A stretch of DNA of 19,321 nucleotides from an uncultured Oceanobacillus sp. (GCA_938004015.1 CALKWU010000158.1:1-19321); one strand, 5' to 3'. Shown: positions 6,813 through 14,258, counted from the stretch's first letter. Made by a program: numbers and translations. Notes: a model not told the origin generated them from the sequence alone.

Positions 6813-8088
6813 AAAAACGTACTCCGAAATCGAAGAAGTCATTTACTCGAAGAAATTGGAAAACGGATTAACCGTATTCCTGATGCCTCGAAAAGAAATG
6901 GAAAAAACTTATGCCATTTTTACAACCAATTACGGATCCATAGATCGAACCTTTGTGCCGATTGGTGAGACGGAAATGGTGACTGTTCCCGACGGAGTGG
7001 CCCACTTTTTGGAACATAAATTGTTTGAGAAGGAAGATGGCGATGTATTCGCCGACTTTGGAAGGATGGGGGCATCGGCCAATGCATTCACATCCTTCAC
7101 GAAAACGGCTTATTTGTTTTCCGCAACGGAACATATTGAAGAAAATGTGAAAACATTGATCGATTTTGTCCAAGAACCGTATTTCACCGAGGAAACCGTG
7201 GAAAAGGAAAAGGGTATCATCGCACAAGAAATCAACATGTACAATGACCGACCGGATTGGCAGTCATTCATGGGGACGATCAAAGCTTTGTTCAAAAATC
7301 ACCCGGTAAATATTGATATAGCAGGTACAGTCGATTCGATCATGAAGATTACAAAAGATGACTTGTACACTTGTTATAACACCTTTTATCATCCGGAGAA
7401 CATGACATTGTTCATCATTGGCAATATTGATGCTGAATCGATGATGCAACTCATTGAACAAAACCAAACAGAAAAGAGCTTTCCGGAATCCATTGAAATC
7501 AAACGTTCATTTCCGGAAGAACCCGAACAGGTCGCTATGGCAAATTCGGAAATCCATATGCCTGTCACGGTACCGAGGTGTACCGTCGGCATCAAAGAGT
7601 CCCATCAAAAATTGGAAAAAGACGAATTTTTAATGAAAGATCTCTTGACGACGATGGTAGTCGACCATTATTTTTCCAAAGGTGGGAAGTTCCACCGAGA
7701 GCTTTATCAGGAAGAACTGATCGATGCCAGTTTTTCTTTTGAAACAAATATCGATAAAAGTTTCGGCTACACCCTCATCGGAAGTAATACGACGAGACCA
7801 GAAGAATTCGCCTCCAAAGTGAAGGAATTGCTCATTTCAACGAAGGAAGAGGAAATTACCGAAGAAGAGTTTTCACGCATGAAACGGAAAAGAATCGGGC
7901 GTATTTTACGCGCGATGAATTCGATGGAGTATATCGCGAATCAATTTGTCGATTACTACCGGTATGACATCAATTTCTTTGAGTTGATTTCCCATATAGA
8001 AGCACTTACAGTAGAAGATGTGAACAACTTTTTGAAAAATTGGATCCGCAGCGAACGACTTGCCGTATGCACCATTTTAAAGGAATAG
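6805..8088 (+). CDS. ymfH: M16-family zinc peptidase YmfH
   Basis: This is the predicted metal-binding chain of a YmfF-YmfH M16 heterodimer. The 427-residue protein contains HFLEH (H67, E70, H71), the inverted zinc motif, and the third ligand is probably E142 in IIAQEINMYNDRP, about 71 residues later as in the family. GRMGASANAFTSFTKTAY (87-104) is a typical M16 strand segment. The C-terminal lobe lacks the clear REKxxLAY motif found in YmfF, so the two chains look complementary. The start at 6805 has AGGAGG at 6791-6796 and overlaps the end of ymfF, indicating coupled translation. ymfI follows after 7 nt. It is probably cytoplasmic, since no signal peptide is seen. The natural substrate is not known to me. 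Confidence 0.9.
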   Translation: MNKKTYSEIEEVIYSKKLENGLTVFLMPRKEMEKTYAIFTTNYGSIDRTFVPIGETEMVTVPDGVAHFLEHKLFEKEDGDVFADFGRMGASANAFTSFTKTAYLFSATEHIEENVKTLIDFVQEPYFTEETVEKEKGIIAQEINMYNDRPDWQSFMGTIKALFKNHPVNIDIAGTVDSIMKITKDDLYTCYNTFYHPENMTLFIIGNIDAESMMQLIEQNQTEKSFPESIEIKRSFPEEPEQVAMANSEIHMPVTVPRCTVGIKESHQKLEKDEFLMKDLLTTMVVDHYFSKGGKFHRELYQEELIDASFSFETNIDKSFGYTLIGSNTTRPEEFASKVKELLISTKEEEITEEEFSRMKRKRIGRILRAMNSMEYIANQFVDYYRYDINFFELISHIEALTVEDVNNFLKNWIRSERLAVCTILKE

Positions 8089-8095
8089 ATGAAGA

Positions 8096-8818
8096 ATGGG
8101 GAAGAATGTATTAATCGTTGGTGCCAGCGGGGATATTGGAATGGCGATCGCCAAGCACCGCTTGCAAAAAGGGGATCAATTGATTCTCCATTACCATTCG
8201 AATAAGGATGCCATTTCCGAACTTATGGAACTGACTGCTGAAAATCAAATCATCGGTGTCATCCAGGCAGATCTTTCAACAAAAGAAGGAATCGATGTAT
8301 TTTTATCAAAGCTTGTGTTTCATGTGGACACGGTCATCTTTGCCAATGGTAAAACGGAATTCGGTCTGTTCCAAGATGCAACGTCAGAAAACATGGAGGA
8401 AATGCTTTTGCTCCATGTACAGGCACCATGGATGATCACGAAATATTGCTTGTCATCGATGGTGAAGGAACAGGCCGGTAAAATCATTTTCATCACTTCC
8501 ATTTGGGGGGACGTCGGCGCTAGTTTTGAAGTCCTTTATTCGTCGGTGAAAGGCGCCCAAAACAGTTTTGTCAAAGCCCTTGCCAAGGAAGTGGCACAGA
8601 GCAATATTTCCGTCCTTGGAATCAGTCCCGGTTTCATCGATACGAAAATGAATCAGGACATTGATGAAGATGAACGTCAAGAAATTTTAGAAACAATTCC
8701 TTTACAGCGGCCGGGATATCCCGAGGAAGTGGCTGAAGCGGTCAATTTCTTGTTGGATACAGAAACAAGCTATTTGAATGGGCAGATCATTCCGGTTACA
8801 GGAGGATGGATGTTATAG
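8096..8818 (+). CDS. ymfI: SDR-family reductase YmfI (EF-P modification type)
   Basis: This is a 240-residue short-chain dehydrogenase/reductase. The cofactor loop GASGDIG (9-15) is a TGxxxGxG variant. IFANG (81-85) stands for the usual NAG, and the catalytic set is S135 with Y148 and K152 (YSSVK). ISPGFIDTKM (176-185) and the ending PVTGGWML are also FabG-like. Automatic annotation often calls it 3-oxoacyl-ACP reductase. In B. subtilis, YmfI is reported (from memory) to reduce the 5-aminopentanone group on elongation factor P to 5-aminopentanol. Its position after ymfF-ymfH rather than in a fatty-acid cluster supports the YmfI identity. The ribosome site is weak (AAAGGA about 12 nt upstream), and the gene is only 7 nt from ymfH, so coupling is likely. 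Confidence 0.87.
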   Translation: MGKNVLIVGASGDIGMAIAKHRLQKGDQLILHYHSNKDAISELMELTAENQIIGVIQADLSTKEGIDVFLSKLVFHVDTVIFANGKTEFGLFQDATSENMEEMLLLHVQAPWMITKYCLSSMVKEQAGKIIFITSIWGDVGASFEVLYSSVKGAQNSFVKALAKEVAQSNISVLGISPGFIDTKMNQDIDEDERQEILETIPLQRPGYPEEVAEAVNFLLDTETSYLNGQIIPVTGGWML

Positions 8819-8831
8819 CCATTTTCTGCAT

Positions 8832-8861
8832 GTATAAAGCATGTGACAATGTAAAATACTA
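8832..8861 (+). promoter_or_regulatory. Candidate sigma-G promoter for ymfJ
   Basis: GTATA (8832-8836) fits the sigma-G -35 GHATR, and AATACTA (8855-8861) fits CATNHTA at six of seven positions with 18-bp spacing. It lies 30 bp before the ymfJ start. B. subtilis ymfJ is, as I recall, a sigma-G target, which supports the reading. An alternative sigma-A -10, TAAAAT at 8852-8857, has no good -35. Confidence 0.4.
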
Positions 8862-8891
8862 TGCGTACGAATTTGAAAAGGAGGCTATACA

Positions 8892-9155
8892 ATGTCCATT
8901 CTCGATAATTTCGACTCCTGGAAGAGTTTCCTGGCCAACCGCTTGCAACAAGCAAAAGAGCACGGGATGGAACATGAAACCATTACGAATCTCGCACATG
9001 AAGTCGGTGACTACTTGGCGGCGAATGTCGAAGCTAAGAATAAAGAGGAAGAAGTGTTGAAGGAATTGTGGAATGCCGCTTCTGAAGACGAACAGAAGGC
9101 AATTGCCAGTTCCATGGTGAAATTGGTGGAAAAACAAGGCAATATTAATGGATAA
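8892..9155 (+). CDS. ymfJ: DUF3243 family protein YmfJ
   Basis: This is an 87-residue, highly charged, predicted all-helical soluble protein of the DUF3243 family, with no cysteines, membrane segment or catalytic motif. Family hallmarks are the N-terminal FDSWKSFLANRLQQA and the central ETITNLAHEVGDYLA. AAAAGGAGG directly upstream with 7-nt spacing fixes the start. It follows ymfI by 73 nt and ends just before an intrinsic terminator, so it can be its own unit, possibly forespore-expressed from the sigma-G-like promoter. Function is unknown. Confidence 0.85.
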   Translation: MSILDNFDSWKSFLANRLQQAKEHGMEHETITNLAHEVGDYLAANVEAKNKEEEVLKELWNAASEDEQKAIASSMVKLVEKQGNING

Positions 9156-9164
9156 AAAGTGTGT

Positions 9165-9205
9165 GAAGCTGTATATTTAAAATGTATACAGCTTCTTTTC
9201 ATTTT
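9165..9205 (+). terminator. Intrinsic terminator after ymfJ
   Basis: gaagctgtatat (9165-9176) pairs with gtatacagcttc (9184-9195) over 12 bp with one G-U. The loop is 7 nt, followed by TTTTCATTTT. It separates ymfJ from ymfK. Confidence 0.8.
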
Positions 9206-9221
9206 GTTTCTCAAATTACCC

Positions 9222-9250
9222 TTTTCACTGCCCGCAAAATCATTTATAGT
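9222..9250 (+). promoter_or_regulatory. Candidate sigma-A promoter for ymfK-rodZ
   Basis: TTTTCA (9222-9227) and TATAGT (9245-9250) are separated by 17 bp, directly downstream of the ymfJ terminator and about 57 bp before the ymfK start. The -35 is a four-of-six match and the -10 a five-of-six match. Confidence 0.4.
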
Positions 9251-9306
9251 AGAAATAGAATGTATCGTACGTTTGCCTTTCTATCGTTATGAAAGGGGAA
9301 AAGACC

Positions 9307-10098
9307 ATGGAAAGAACCGAATGGTATCTTGAATATGAAAACCAAATCAACCGCCCGGGACTCCTCGGCGATATTTCCACGTTGTTAGGAATGCTTTCCA
9401 TTAACATCGTCATGATCAATGGACTGGAAAATTCACGAAGATGCCTCCTTTTGCTTTCCGAAAAGGATGAAAATATAAAAAGACTGGAATCGATTTTAGC
9501 TACTGTCGATATTATAAAAGTGTTGAAAATAAGAAAGCCGAAGTTGAAAGACCGCATGGCTGTGCGCCATGGAAAATATATCCACACCGATGAAGAAAAC
9601 CGCAAAATCGTCAGGTTTGTCCGGAATGAACTTGGGATTCTCGTCGATTTCATGGCGGAGTTGTTCAAACAGGACGGTCATAAACTGATTGGGGTCCGGG
9701 GGATGCCGCGAGTCGGCAAGACCGAATCGATCGTTGCCGCAAGTGTTTGCGCAAATAAGCGGTGGCTTTTCGTGTCAAGTACGATGATTAAACAAACGGT
9801 GAGAAATAAACTGCTCGCCGGGGAATATCACACAGACAACATCTTCATCATCGATGGTGTCGTTTCCAAGAGACGTGCAAATGAAGAACATTGGCGCCTC
9901 ATCCGTGAAGTGATGCAATTGCCGGCGGTAAAGGTTGTGGAACATCCGGATGTATTTGTGGAAGCAACTGAATATACCCTAGACGATTTTGACTGCATCA
10001 TCGAATTGAGAAGTCATGAAGATGAAGAGATAACCTATGAACGGATCGAGGGAACGGCCTTTGGAGGAAATCATGGCTTTAACATGTTTGATTTTTAA
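9307..10098 (+). CDS. ymfK: DUF3388 protein YmfK: ACT-like domain plus P-loop-like motif
   Basis: This is a 263-residue protein of the YmfK/DUF3388 family. Residues 7-75 read as an ACT domain (ENQINRPGLLGDISTLLGML, then VMINGLENSRRCLLLL), a small-molecule-sensing fold. The second half contains GMPRVGKT (132-139), which fits Walker A GxxxxGKT. A hydrophobic strand ending in aspartate, NIFIID (178-183), resembles Walker B. Nucleotide binding is an inference. The true start is taken as the ATG at 9307, because AAAGGGG lies 8 nt upstream. The in-frame ATG at 9289 has no ribosome site. It sits 17 nt before rodZ, suggesting cotranscription. No membrane segment is seen and the function is unknown. 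Confidence 0.8.
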   Translation: MERTEWYLEYENQINRPGLLGDISTLLGMLSINIVMINGLENSRRCLLLLSEKDENIKRLESILATVDIIKVLKIRKPKLKDRMAVRHGKYIHTDEENRKIVRFVRNELGILVDFMAELFKQDGHKLIGVRGMPRVGKTESIVAASVCANKRWLFVSSTMIKQTVRNKLLAGEYHTDNIFIIDGVVSKRRANEEHWRLIREVMQLPAVKVVEHPDVFVEATEYTLDDFDCIIELRSHEDEEITYERIEGTAFGGNHGFNMFDF

Positions 10099-10115
10099 GA
10101 TGGAAGGTGTTAGAT

Positions 10116-11003
10116 ATGGATGTAGGAGCTAGGCTTAAAGAAGCGCGAAAGGCTAAAGGCCTATCACTGGAAAGTCTTCAAGAAAAAACAAAAATACAAA
10201 AAAGATACTTAATTGCCATCGAAGAAGGTAATCTCCATCTATTGCCCGGCAAATTTTATGCCCGGGCTTTCATTAAGGAATATGCAACAGCAGTCGGATT
10301 GGATCCGAATGAACTGTTGGAAGAACATAAGGAAGAGATTCCATCATCGGAAGGCGAAAACCCGGTGCAATATACAAGAGTGGAACGGTCGCGTCGGGAA
10401 AAATCGTTGGAACGGTCGAGCGCATTTTTCTCTGTCTTACCGAAAATCATCGTCGTTCTTCTGATCGTCGGTATTATCGGTGCTGCAATCTGGTTTTACA
10501 GTCAAGCGAGTTCACCGAATGATCCGACGGAAATCGAAGAGCCGGACGGTAACGTGATTATCACGAACCCGGATGGAGTCGGTTCCACTGCAGATGTGAA
10601 TGAATCTACAGAAGATGAAGAAGAAACAACGGATGTGCCGGAAAGTGAGCAGGAGGAAGAAGAACCTGAGGAAGTGGCATTCAACGTGGAAGAAGTCATC
10701 GAAGGTTCACCGGCACAATCGACCATCACGATTACGAATCCGACAGACGAATTGATATTTACATTCTCATCTGAAATCGATGTATGGCTTGATGTTGAGA
10801 ACGATGCCGGAACAGCATTTTATAACGGTTTTGTGACGGCGGATAATTCACCGCTTGAAATTGATTTATCTGGTGAAGAAACGATTTATTTGAACGTTGG
10901 CAGTGCGCCTAATTTGGAAATAACGATCAACGGAGTTCCATTTGATTATCCGGTTGATCCGAGCGAAATGGACCATCAACGTTTATGGTTCAACGTAGAA
11001 TAA
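10116..11003 (+). CDS. rodZ: Cell-shape protein RodZ (YmfM)
   Basis: This is a bitopic membrane protein linking the MreB cytoskeleton to the cell-wall elongation machinery. It has 295 residues. An N-terminal helix-turn-helix domain of the RodZ type lies at 3-70 (GARLKEARKAKGLSLESLQE, then YARAFIKEYATAVGLDP). A basic juxtamembrane stretch at 88-100 precedes a single membrane helix at about 110-128. The outside linker is very acidic and Thr/Ser/Glu-rich (131-190), and a beta-rich DUF4115-like domain runs to the C-terminus. The start is the ATG at 10116 with GGAAGGTG 6 nt upstream. The in-frame GTG at 10107 overlaps that ribosome site and is rejected. It follows ymfK by 17 nt, and a terminator-like hairpin separates it from pgsA. 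Confidence 0.9.
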   Translation: MDVGARLKEARKAKGLSLESLQEKTKIQKRYLIAIEEGNLHLLPGKFYARAFIKEYATAVGLDPNELLEEHKEEIPSSEGENPVQYTRVERSRREKSLERSSAFFSVLPKIIVVLLIVGIIGAAIWFYSQASSPNDPTEIEEPDGNVIITNPDGVGSTADVNESTEDEEETTDVPESEQEEEEPEEVAFNVEEVIEGSPAQSTITITNPTDELIFTFSSEIDVWLDVENDAGTAFYNGFVTADNSPLEIDLSGEETIYLNVGSAPNLEITINGVPFDYPVDPSEMDHQRLWFNVE

Positions 11004-11020
11004 TGGCATGGTAACGAATC

Positions 11021-11060
11021 ACCCTTCCAAAACGCATGCGGAAGGGTTTTATCATTTTTT
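11021..11060 (+). terminator. Intrinsic terminator after rodZ
   Basis: acccttcc (11021-11028) pairs with ggaagggt (11040-11047) around an 11-nt loop that itself contains GCATGC. TTTT, ATCA and TTTTTT follow. It lies only 28 nt before the pgsA start, and no convincing promoter sits between, so it is probably leaky or part of the pgsA leader. Confidence 0.75.
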
Positions 11061-11087
11061 GACTTGAACAAACGAGGAGGAAATAGG

Positions 11088-11666
11088 ATGAACTTGCCGA
11101 ATAAATTGACGATTTCCCGCATCTTGCTTATTCCGATATTTATTCTCATACTCTCATTGCCATTGGATTTCGGCTCATGGGAAATTGGGGCCGGGTCTTT
11201 GCCCGTCCATCACTTCATAGCGGCATTATTGTTTATCATCGCATCAGCGACAGATTGGGTGGACGGCTATTATGCCCGGAAATATAATCTCATCACGAAT
11301 CTTGGGAAATTTTTAGATCCATTGGCAGATAAATTGCTTGTTTCCGCTGCATTGATCATGCTCGTCCAATTGGATATGGCCGCTGCCTGGATCGTCATTG
11401 TCATCATCAGTAGAGAATTTGCTGTCACCGGTTTACGGCTCGTGGCAGCTGGAGAAGGAATCGTGCTTGCAGCAGGAAATATGGGGAAATTGAAAACCGC
11501 AACACAAATGCTCGCCATCATCATTCTGCTGCTTCATGATTTCCCTTTTTCTTATCTGAATATACCGTTGGGAACTTTGATGCTTTATTTGGCCCTGTTT
11601 TTCACTGTCGTGTCGGGGATTGATTACTTTTACAAAAATTGGCACGTCATGAGGGATTCCAAATGA
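11088..11666 (+). CDS. pgsA: Phosphatidylglycerophosphate synthase
   Basis: This integral membrane CDP-alcohol phosphatidyltransferase condenses CDP-diacylglycerol with glycerol-3-phosphate to phosphatidylglycerophosphate, the precursor of phosphatidylglycerol. The 192-residue protein has several hydrophobic segments and the full family signature: DG (59-60), AR (63-64), G73, D77 and D81 in the spacing DGx2ARx8Gx3Dx3D. The B. subtilis protein is of almost identical length. GAGGAGG at 11074-11080, 7 nt before the ATG at 11088, selects this start over an upstream in-frame TTG at 11064. The stop overlaps the cinA start (ATGA), so pgsA and cinA are coupled. The gene is normally essential. Confidence 0.94.
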   Translation: MNLPNKLTISRILLIPIFILILSLPLDFGSWEIGAGSLPVHHFIAALLFIIASATDWVDGYYARKYNLITNLGKFLDPLADKLLVSAALIMLVQLDMAAAWIVIVIISREFAVTGLRLVAAGEGIVLAAGNMGKLKTATQMLAIIILLLHDFPFSYLNIPLGTLMLYLALFFTVVSGIDYFYKNWHVMRDSK

Positions 11667-12928
11667 AAAAACAGTATAAAGCAGAAATTGTCGCAGTAGG
11701 TACGGAACTATTATTAGGGCAAATCGCAAATACGAATGCGCAATGGATTTCCCAACAGTTGGCTTTGTATGGTATTGATGTGTACCACCACACGGTAGTC
11801 GGTGATAATTTAAATCGGGTGGCGGCAACATTCCAATTGGCACATGACCGTTCGGACATCATCATCGTTACCGGAGGATTGGGACCGACGGAAGACGATC
11901 TCACACGGGAAGCTTTTCAGGAGATTTCCAATATGGAAATGGTGATCCATGACAAAACGATGCAAAAAATTGAAAATTGGTACCAACGTTCAGGATGGAC
12001 GATGTCACCGAACAACAGGAAACAGGCGCGGGTGTTTAAAACGGCTACGGTCCTCGATAATAAAAAAGGAATGGCGCCGGGAATGATCGTCCAATTTGAA
12101 AAACGAACATGGATTTTTCTGCCGGGAGTCCCTAGGGAAATGAAAGCCTTATTTACGGATGATATTCTGCCATATCTTTACCGGTTGACTGGGAGAGAGC
12201 AAATGATCAAATCGACCATTTTGAAATTCATAGGTATTGGTGAGTCGGCCTTGGAGCATGAGTTGCGTGATTTGATCCATCACCAGACGAATCCGACAAT
12301 TGCACCTTTGGCCACCGATGACGGGGTCGTCATTCGCTTGACCGCAAAAGCCGCTTCCAATGAAGGTCTGGATTCGATGCTGAATGAAACGAAAGCTGCT
12401 GTATTAGAAAGAGTCGGCGATTATTTTGTCGCCGAAAACGAAGAAACGATTGAAGAAGTGATCATCGAACAATTGAAAGCAAAAGCGTTGACGATTGCGG
12501 CTGCAGAAAGTTTGACAGGTGGAAAGTTTACGGAGAAACTCATTTCCGTTTCCGGTGCAAGTGATGTGGTGCAAGGCGGCATCGTCTGCTATAGCCCAGA
12601 AGTGAAAATGGGAATGTTGGACGTTGCGGAGAAAGTCATCCAAGAAAAAGGGACGGTAAGTGAAGAATGTGCCATTGTTCTGGCGGAAAATGTCCGTAAA
12701 AAATTGAATGCGGATATCGGCATCAGCTTCACGGGTGTCGCAGGACCCGGGGAAATCGAAGAAAAGCAAGCAGGAACGGTGTATATCGGTTTGTCTACTC
12801 TTAGAGAAGATACGAAAGCCTATGGTTTCCAATTCCAAGGAAATCGGAACATCGTCCGGAGGCGTGCCGTCATGAAAGGACTTGAATTGATTTTTAATTG
12901 GGTAAAATTCAATAATCAAAGCCAGTAA
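11663..12928 (+). CDS. cinA: CinA: competence/damage-inducible protein with NMN amidase domain
   Basis: This 421-residue two-domain protein has an N-terminal MoCF/COG1058 domain (about 5-170) with GTELLLGQIANTN and GGLGPTEDD (71-79), the region tied to ADP-ribose/nucleotide pyrophosphatase activity in CinA homologues. A PncC-like nicotinamide-nucleotide amidase domain follows (about 262-415), with AAAESLTGG (279-287; S283 the probable catalytic serine), QGGIVCYS and TGVAGPG (357-363). The expected role is pyridine-nucleotide salvage. In B. subtilis and Streptococcus it precedes recA and is competence-linked. The ATG at 11663 overlaps the pgsA stop and has GAGGGA upstream. Longer frame extension to 11639 lies inside pgsA and is not used. 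Confidence 0.93.
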   Translation: MKKQYKAEIVAVGTELLLGQIANTNAQWISQQLALYGIDVYHHTVVGDNLNRVAATFQLAHDRSDIIIVTGGLGPTEDDLTREAFQEISNMEMVIHDKTMQKIENWYQRSGWTMSPNNRKQARVFKTATVLDNKKGMAPGMIVQFEKRTWIFLPGVPREMKALFTDDILPYLYRLTGREQMIKSTILKFIGIGESALEHELRDLIHHQTNPTIAPLATDDGVVIRLTAKAASNEGLDSMLNETKAAVLERVGDYFVAENEETIEEVIIEQLKAKALTIAAAESLTGGKFTEKLISVSGASDVVQGGIVCYSPEVKMGMLDVAEKVIQEKGTVSEECAIVLAENVRKKLNADIGISFTGVAGPGEIEEKQAGTVYIGLSTLREDTKAYGFQFQGNRNIVRRRAVMKGLELIFNWVKFNNQSQ

Positions 12929-13006
12929 AGGATTGATTTCGGACAGACGACTTCAAAATCCCTGTGAAAATTCGAAAACGCCCGGTAAAAACGATGGGAA
13001 AATTTG

Positions 13007-13020
13007 CGAACGTTTATTCG
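13007..13020 (+). promoter_or_regulatory. LexA (SOS) box upstream of recA
   Basis: CGAACGTTTATTCG matches the Bacillus LexA/DinR consensus CGAAC-N4-GTTCG with a single mismatch. It ends 8 bp before the -35 hexamer of the recA promoter. This placement indicates SOS repression of recA. Confidence 0.75.
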
Positions 13021-13028
13021 CTTTTTGC

Positions 13029-13057
13029 TTGTCAAATGAAGAAAAAAAGCGTATGAT
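13029..13057 (+). promoter_or_regulatory. Sigma-A promoter of recA
   Basis: TTGTCA (13029-13034) and TATGAT (13052-13057) have an ideal 17-bp spacer. Each hexamer differs from consensus at one position. The start of transcription would be near 13064, giving a leader of about 25 nt to the TTG start. Confidence 0.85.
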
Positions 13058-13087
13058 GGAGATAGTTTATTGGAGGAGGTATTTTCA

Positions 13088-14140
13088 TTGAGTGAGAGAA
13101 AACAAGCATTAGATATGGCTTTAAGACAGATAGAAAAGCAATTTGGAAAAGGTTCCATTATGAAACTCGGCGATGAACAACAACAAAAGATCGAAACGAT
13201 TCCAAGCGGTTCTTTGGCATTGGATGTTGCACTGGGAATTGGCGGATATCCAAAAGGCAGAGTCGTTGAAATTTATGGTCCGGAATCTTCCGGAAAAACG
13301 ACATTTGCCCTCCATGCGATTGCAGAAGCGCAAAAGCAAGGTGGTCAAGCTGCATTTATCGATGCTGAACATGCGTTGGATCCGAACTATGCCCGAAATC
13401 TCGGTGTCAACACCGATGAATTGCTGTTGTCCCAACCGGACACAGGTGAACAGGCGCTTGAAATAACAGAAGCTCTAGTTCGTAGTGGTGCCGTCGATAT
13501 TATTGTCGTTGACTCGGTGGCGGCACTTGTACCGAAAGCGGAAATCGAAGGCGAGATGGGCGATTCCCATATGGGATTGCAAGCGAGACTCATGTCCCAA
13601 GCTTTACGTAAGCTTTCCGGTGCCATCAACAAATCCAATGCGACGGCTATTTTCATCAACCAAGTCCGGGAAAAAATCGGTGTCATGTTCGGTAATCCTG
13701 AAACGACTCCCGGTGGACGGGCATTGAAGTTTTATGCATCGGTACGTTTAGAGGTGCGGCGCGCGGAAACATTGAAGCAAGGGAATGAAATGATCGGTAA
13801 CCGCACGAGGGTGAAAGTTGTGAAAAACAAGGTGGCCCCGCCTTTCAAACAAGCGGAAGTCGATATCATGTATGGGGAAGGAATTTCCAAAGAAGGGGAA
13901 ATCATCGATGTCGGTGCCGATTTGGACATCATCCAAAAAAGCGGCGCTTGGTATTCTTACAAGGGCGAGCGCCTCGGACAAGGCAGAGAAAACGCCAAAC
14001 AATTCATGAAAGAAAACCCTGAAATTTTTGAAGAAGTCCATAATGAAATAAGAAAACATTATAATTTGGATACGATTGAAAATGAAGGGGAAGAAGATAC
14101 GACACCTTCCCAAGATGGACAAGAAAGTTTGGATATTTGA
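13088..14140 (+). CDS. recA: Recombinase RecA (TTG start)
   Basis: RecA forms ATP-dependent filaments on single-stranded DNA for strand exchange and triggers LexA self-cleavage. The 350-residue protein has the N-terminal SERKQALDMALRQIEKQFGKG, Walker A GPESSGKTT (64-72), catalytic E94 in DAEHALD, VVDSVAALVPKAEIEG as Walker B and loop 1 region, and loop 2 NQVREKIGVMFGNPETTPGG. The C-terminal tail is acidic. The start is TTG at 13088: AGGAGG at 13074-13079 is 8 nt upstream, and the first residues then align exactly with B. subtilis RecA (MSDRQAALDMAL). A longer frame from 13070 would overlap the ribosome site. It has its own promoter and LexA box; B. subtilis pbpX, which follows recA there, is absent. 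Confidence 0.97.
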   Translation: MSERKQALDMALRQIEKQFGKGSIMKLGDEQQQKIETIPSGSLALDVALGIGGYPKGRVVEIYGPESSGKTTFALHAIAEAQKQGGQAAFIDAEHALDPNYARNLGVNTDELLLSQPDTGEQALEITEALVRSGAVDIIVVDSVAALVPKAEIEGEMGDSHMGLQARLMSQALRKLSGAINKSNATAIFINQVREKIGVMFGNPETTPGGRALKFYASVRLEVRRAETLKQGNEMIGNRTRVKVVKNKVAPPFKQAEVDIMYGEGISKEGEIIDVGADLDIIQKSGAWYSYKGERLGQGRENAKQFMKENPEIFEEVHNEIRKHYNLDTIENEGEEDTTPSQDGQESLDI

Positions 14141-14145
14141 CTTTG

Positions 14146-14187
14146 ACGGGTTGTCTATTGATGGAATAGGCATCCCGTTATTTTTTT
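14146..14187 (+). terminator. Intrinsic terminator after recA
   Basis: acgggttgtctat (14146-14158) pairs with ataggcatcccgt (14166-14178) over 13 positions with one mismatch and one G-U. The loop is 7 nt, followed by TTATTTTTTT. Confidence 0.8.
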
Positions 14188-14215
14188 CCGGAAGAGAAGC
14201 AATTTTGAAGTTTCC

Positions 14216-14244
14216 TTGACAATAATAAAATTGACAATTAGAAT
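14216..14244 (+). promoter_or_regulatory. Upstream sigma-A promoter of rny (P1)
   Basis: TTGACA (14216-14221, consensus) is followed after 17 bp by TAGAAT (14239-14244, one mismatch). It overlaps a second consensus promoter whose -35 begins 15 bp downstream. It lies between the recA terminator and the 5' leader of rny. Confidence 0.6.
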
Positions 14245-14258
14245 TAACTATGTATAAT
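14231..14258 (+). promoter_or_regulatory. Downstream sigma-A promoter of rny (P2)
   Basis: TTGACA (14231-14236) and TATAAT (14253-14258) are both perfect consensus hexamers with a 16-bp spacer. The start site would be near 14265, leaving a leader of about 95 nt before the rny ATG. Confidence 0.7.

Noticed and set aside
8089..8095. YmfI as the fatty-acid enzyme FabG
   Set aside because: The SDR motifs are shared by both, but the gene sits in the ymfF-ymfH-ymfI block rather than in a fab cluster and has the YmfI-type N-terminus.
12929..13006. ComK box or terminator between cinA and recA
   Set aside because: A-runs are present but no AAAA-N5-TTTT pair was found, and no stem followed by a T-tract could be drawn.
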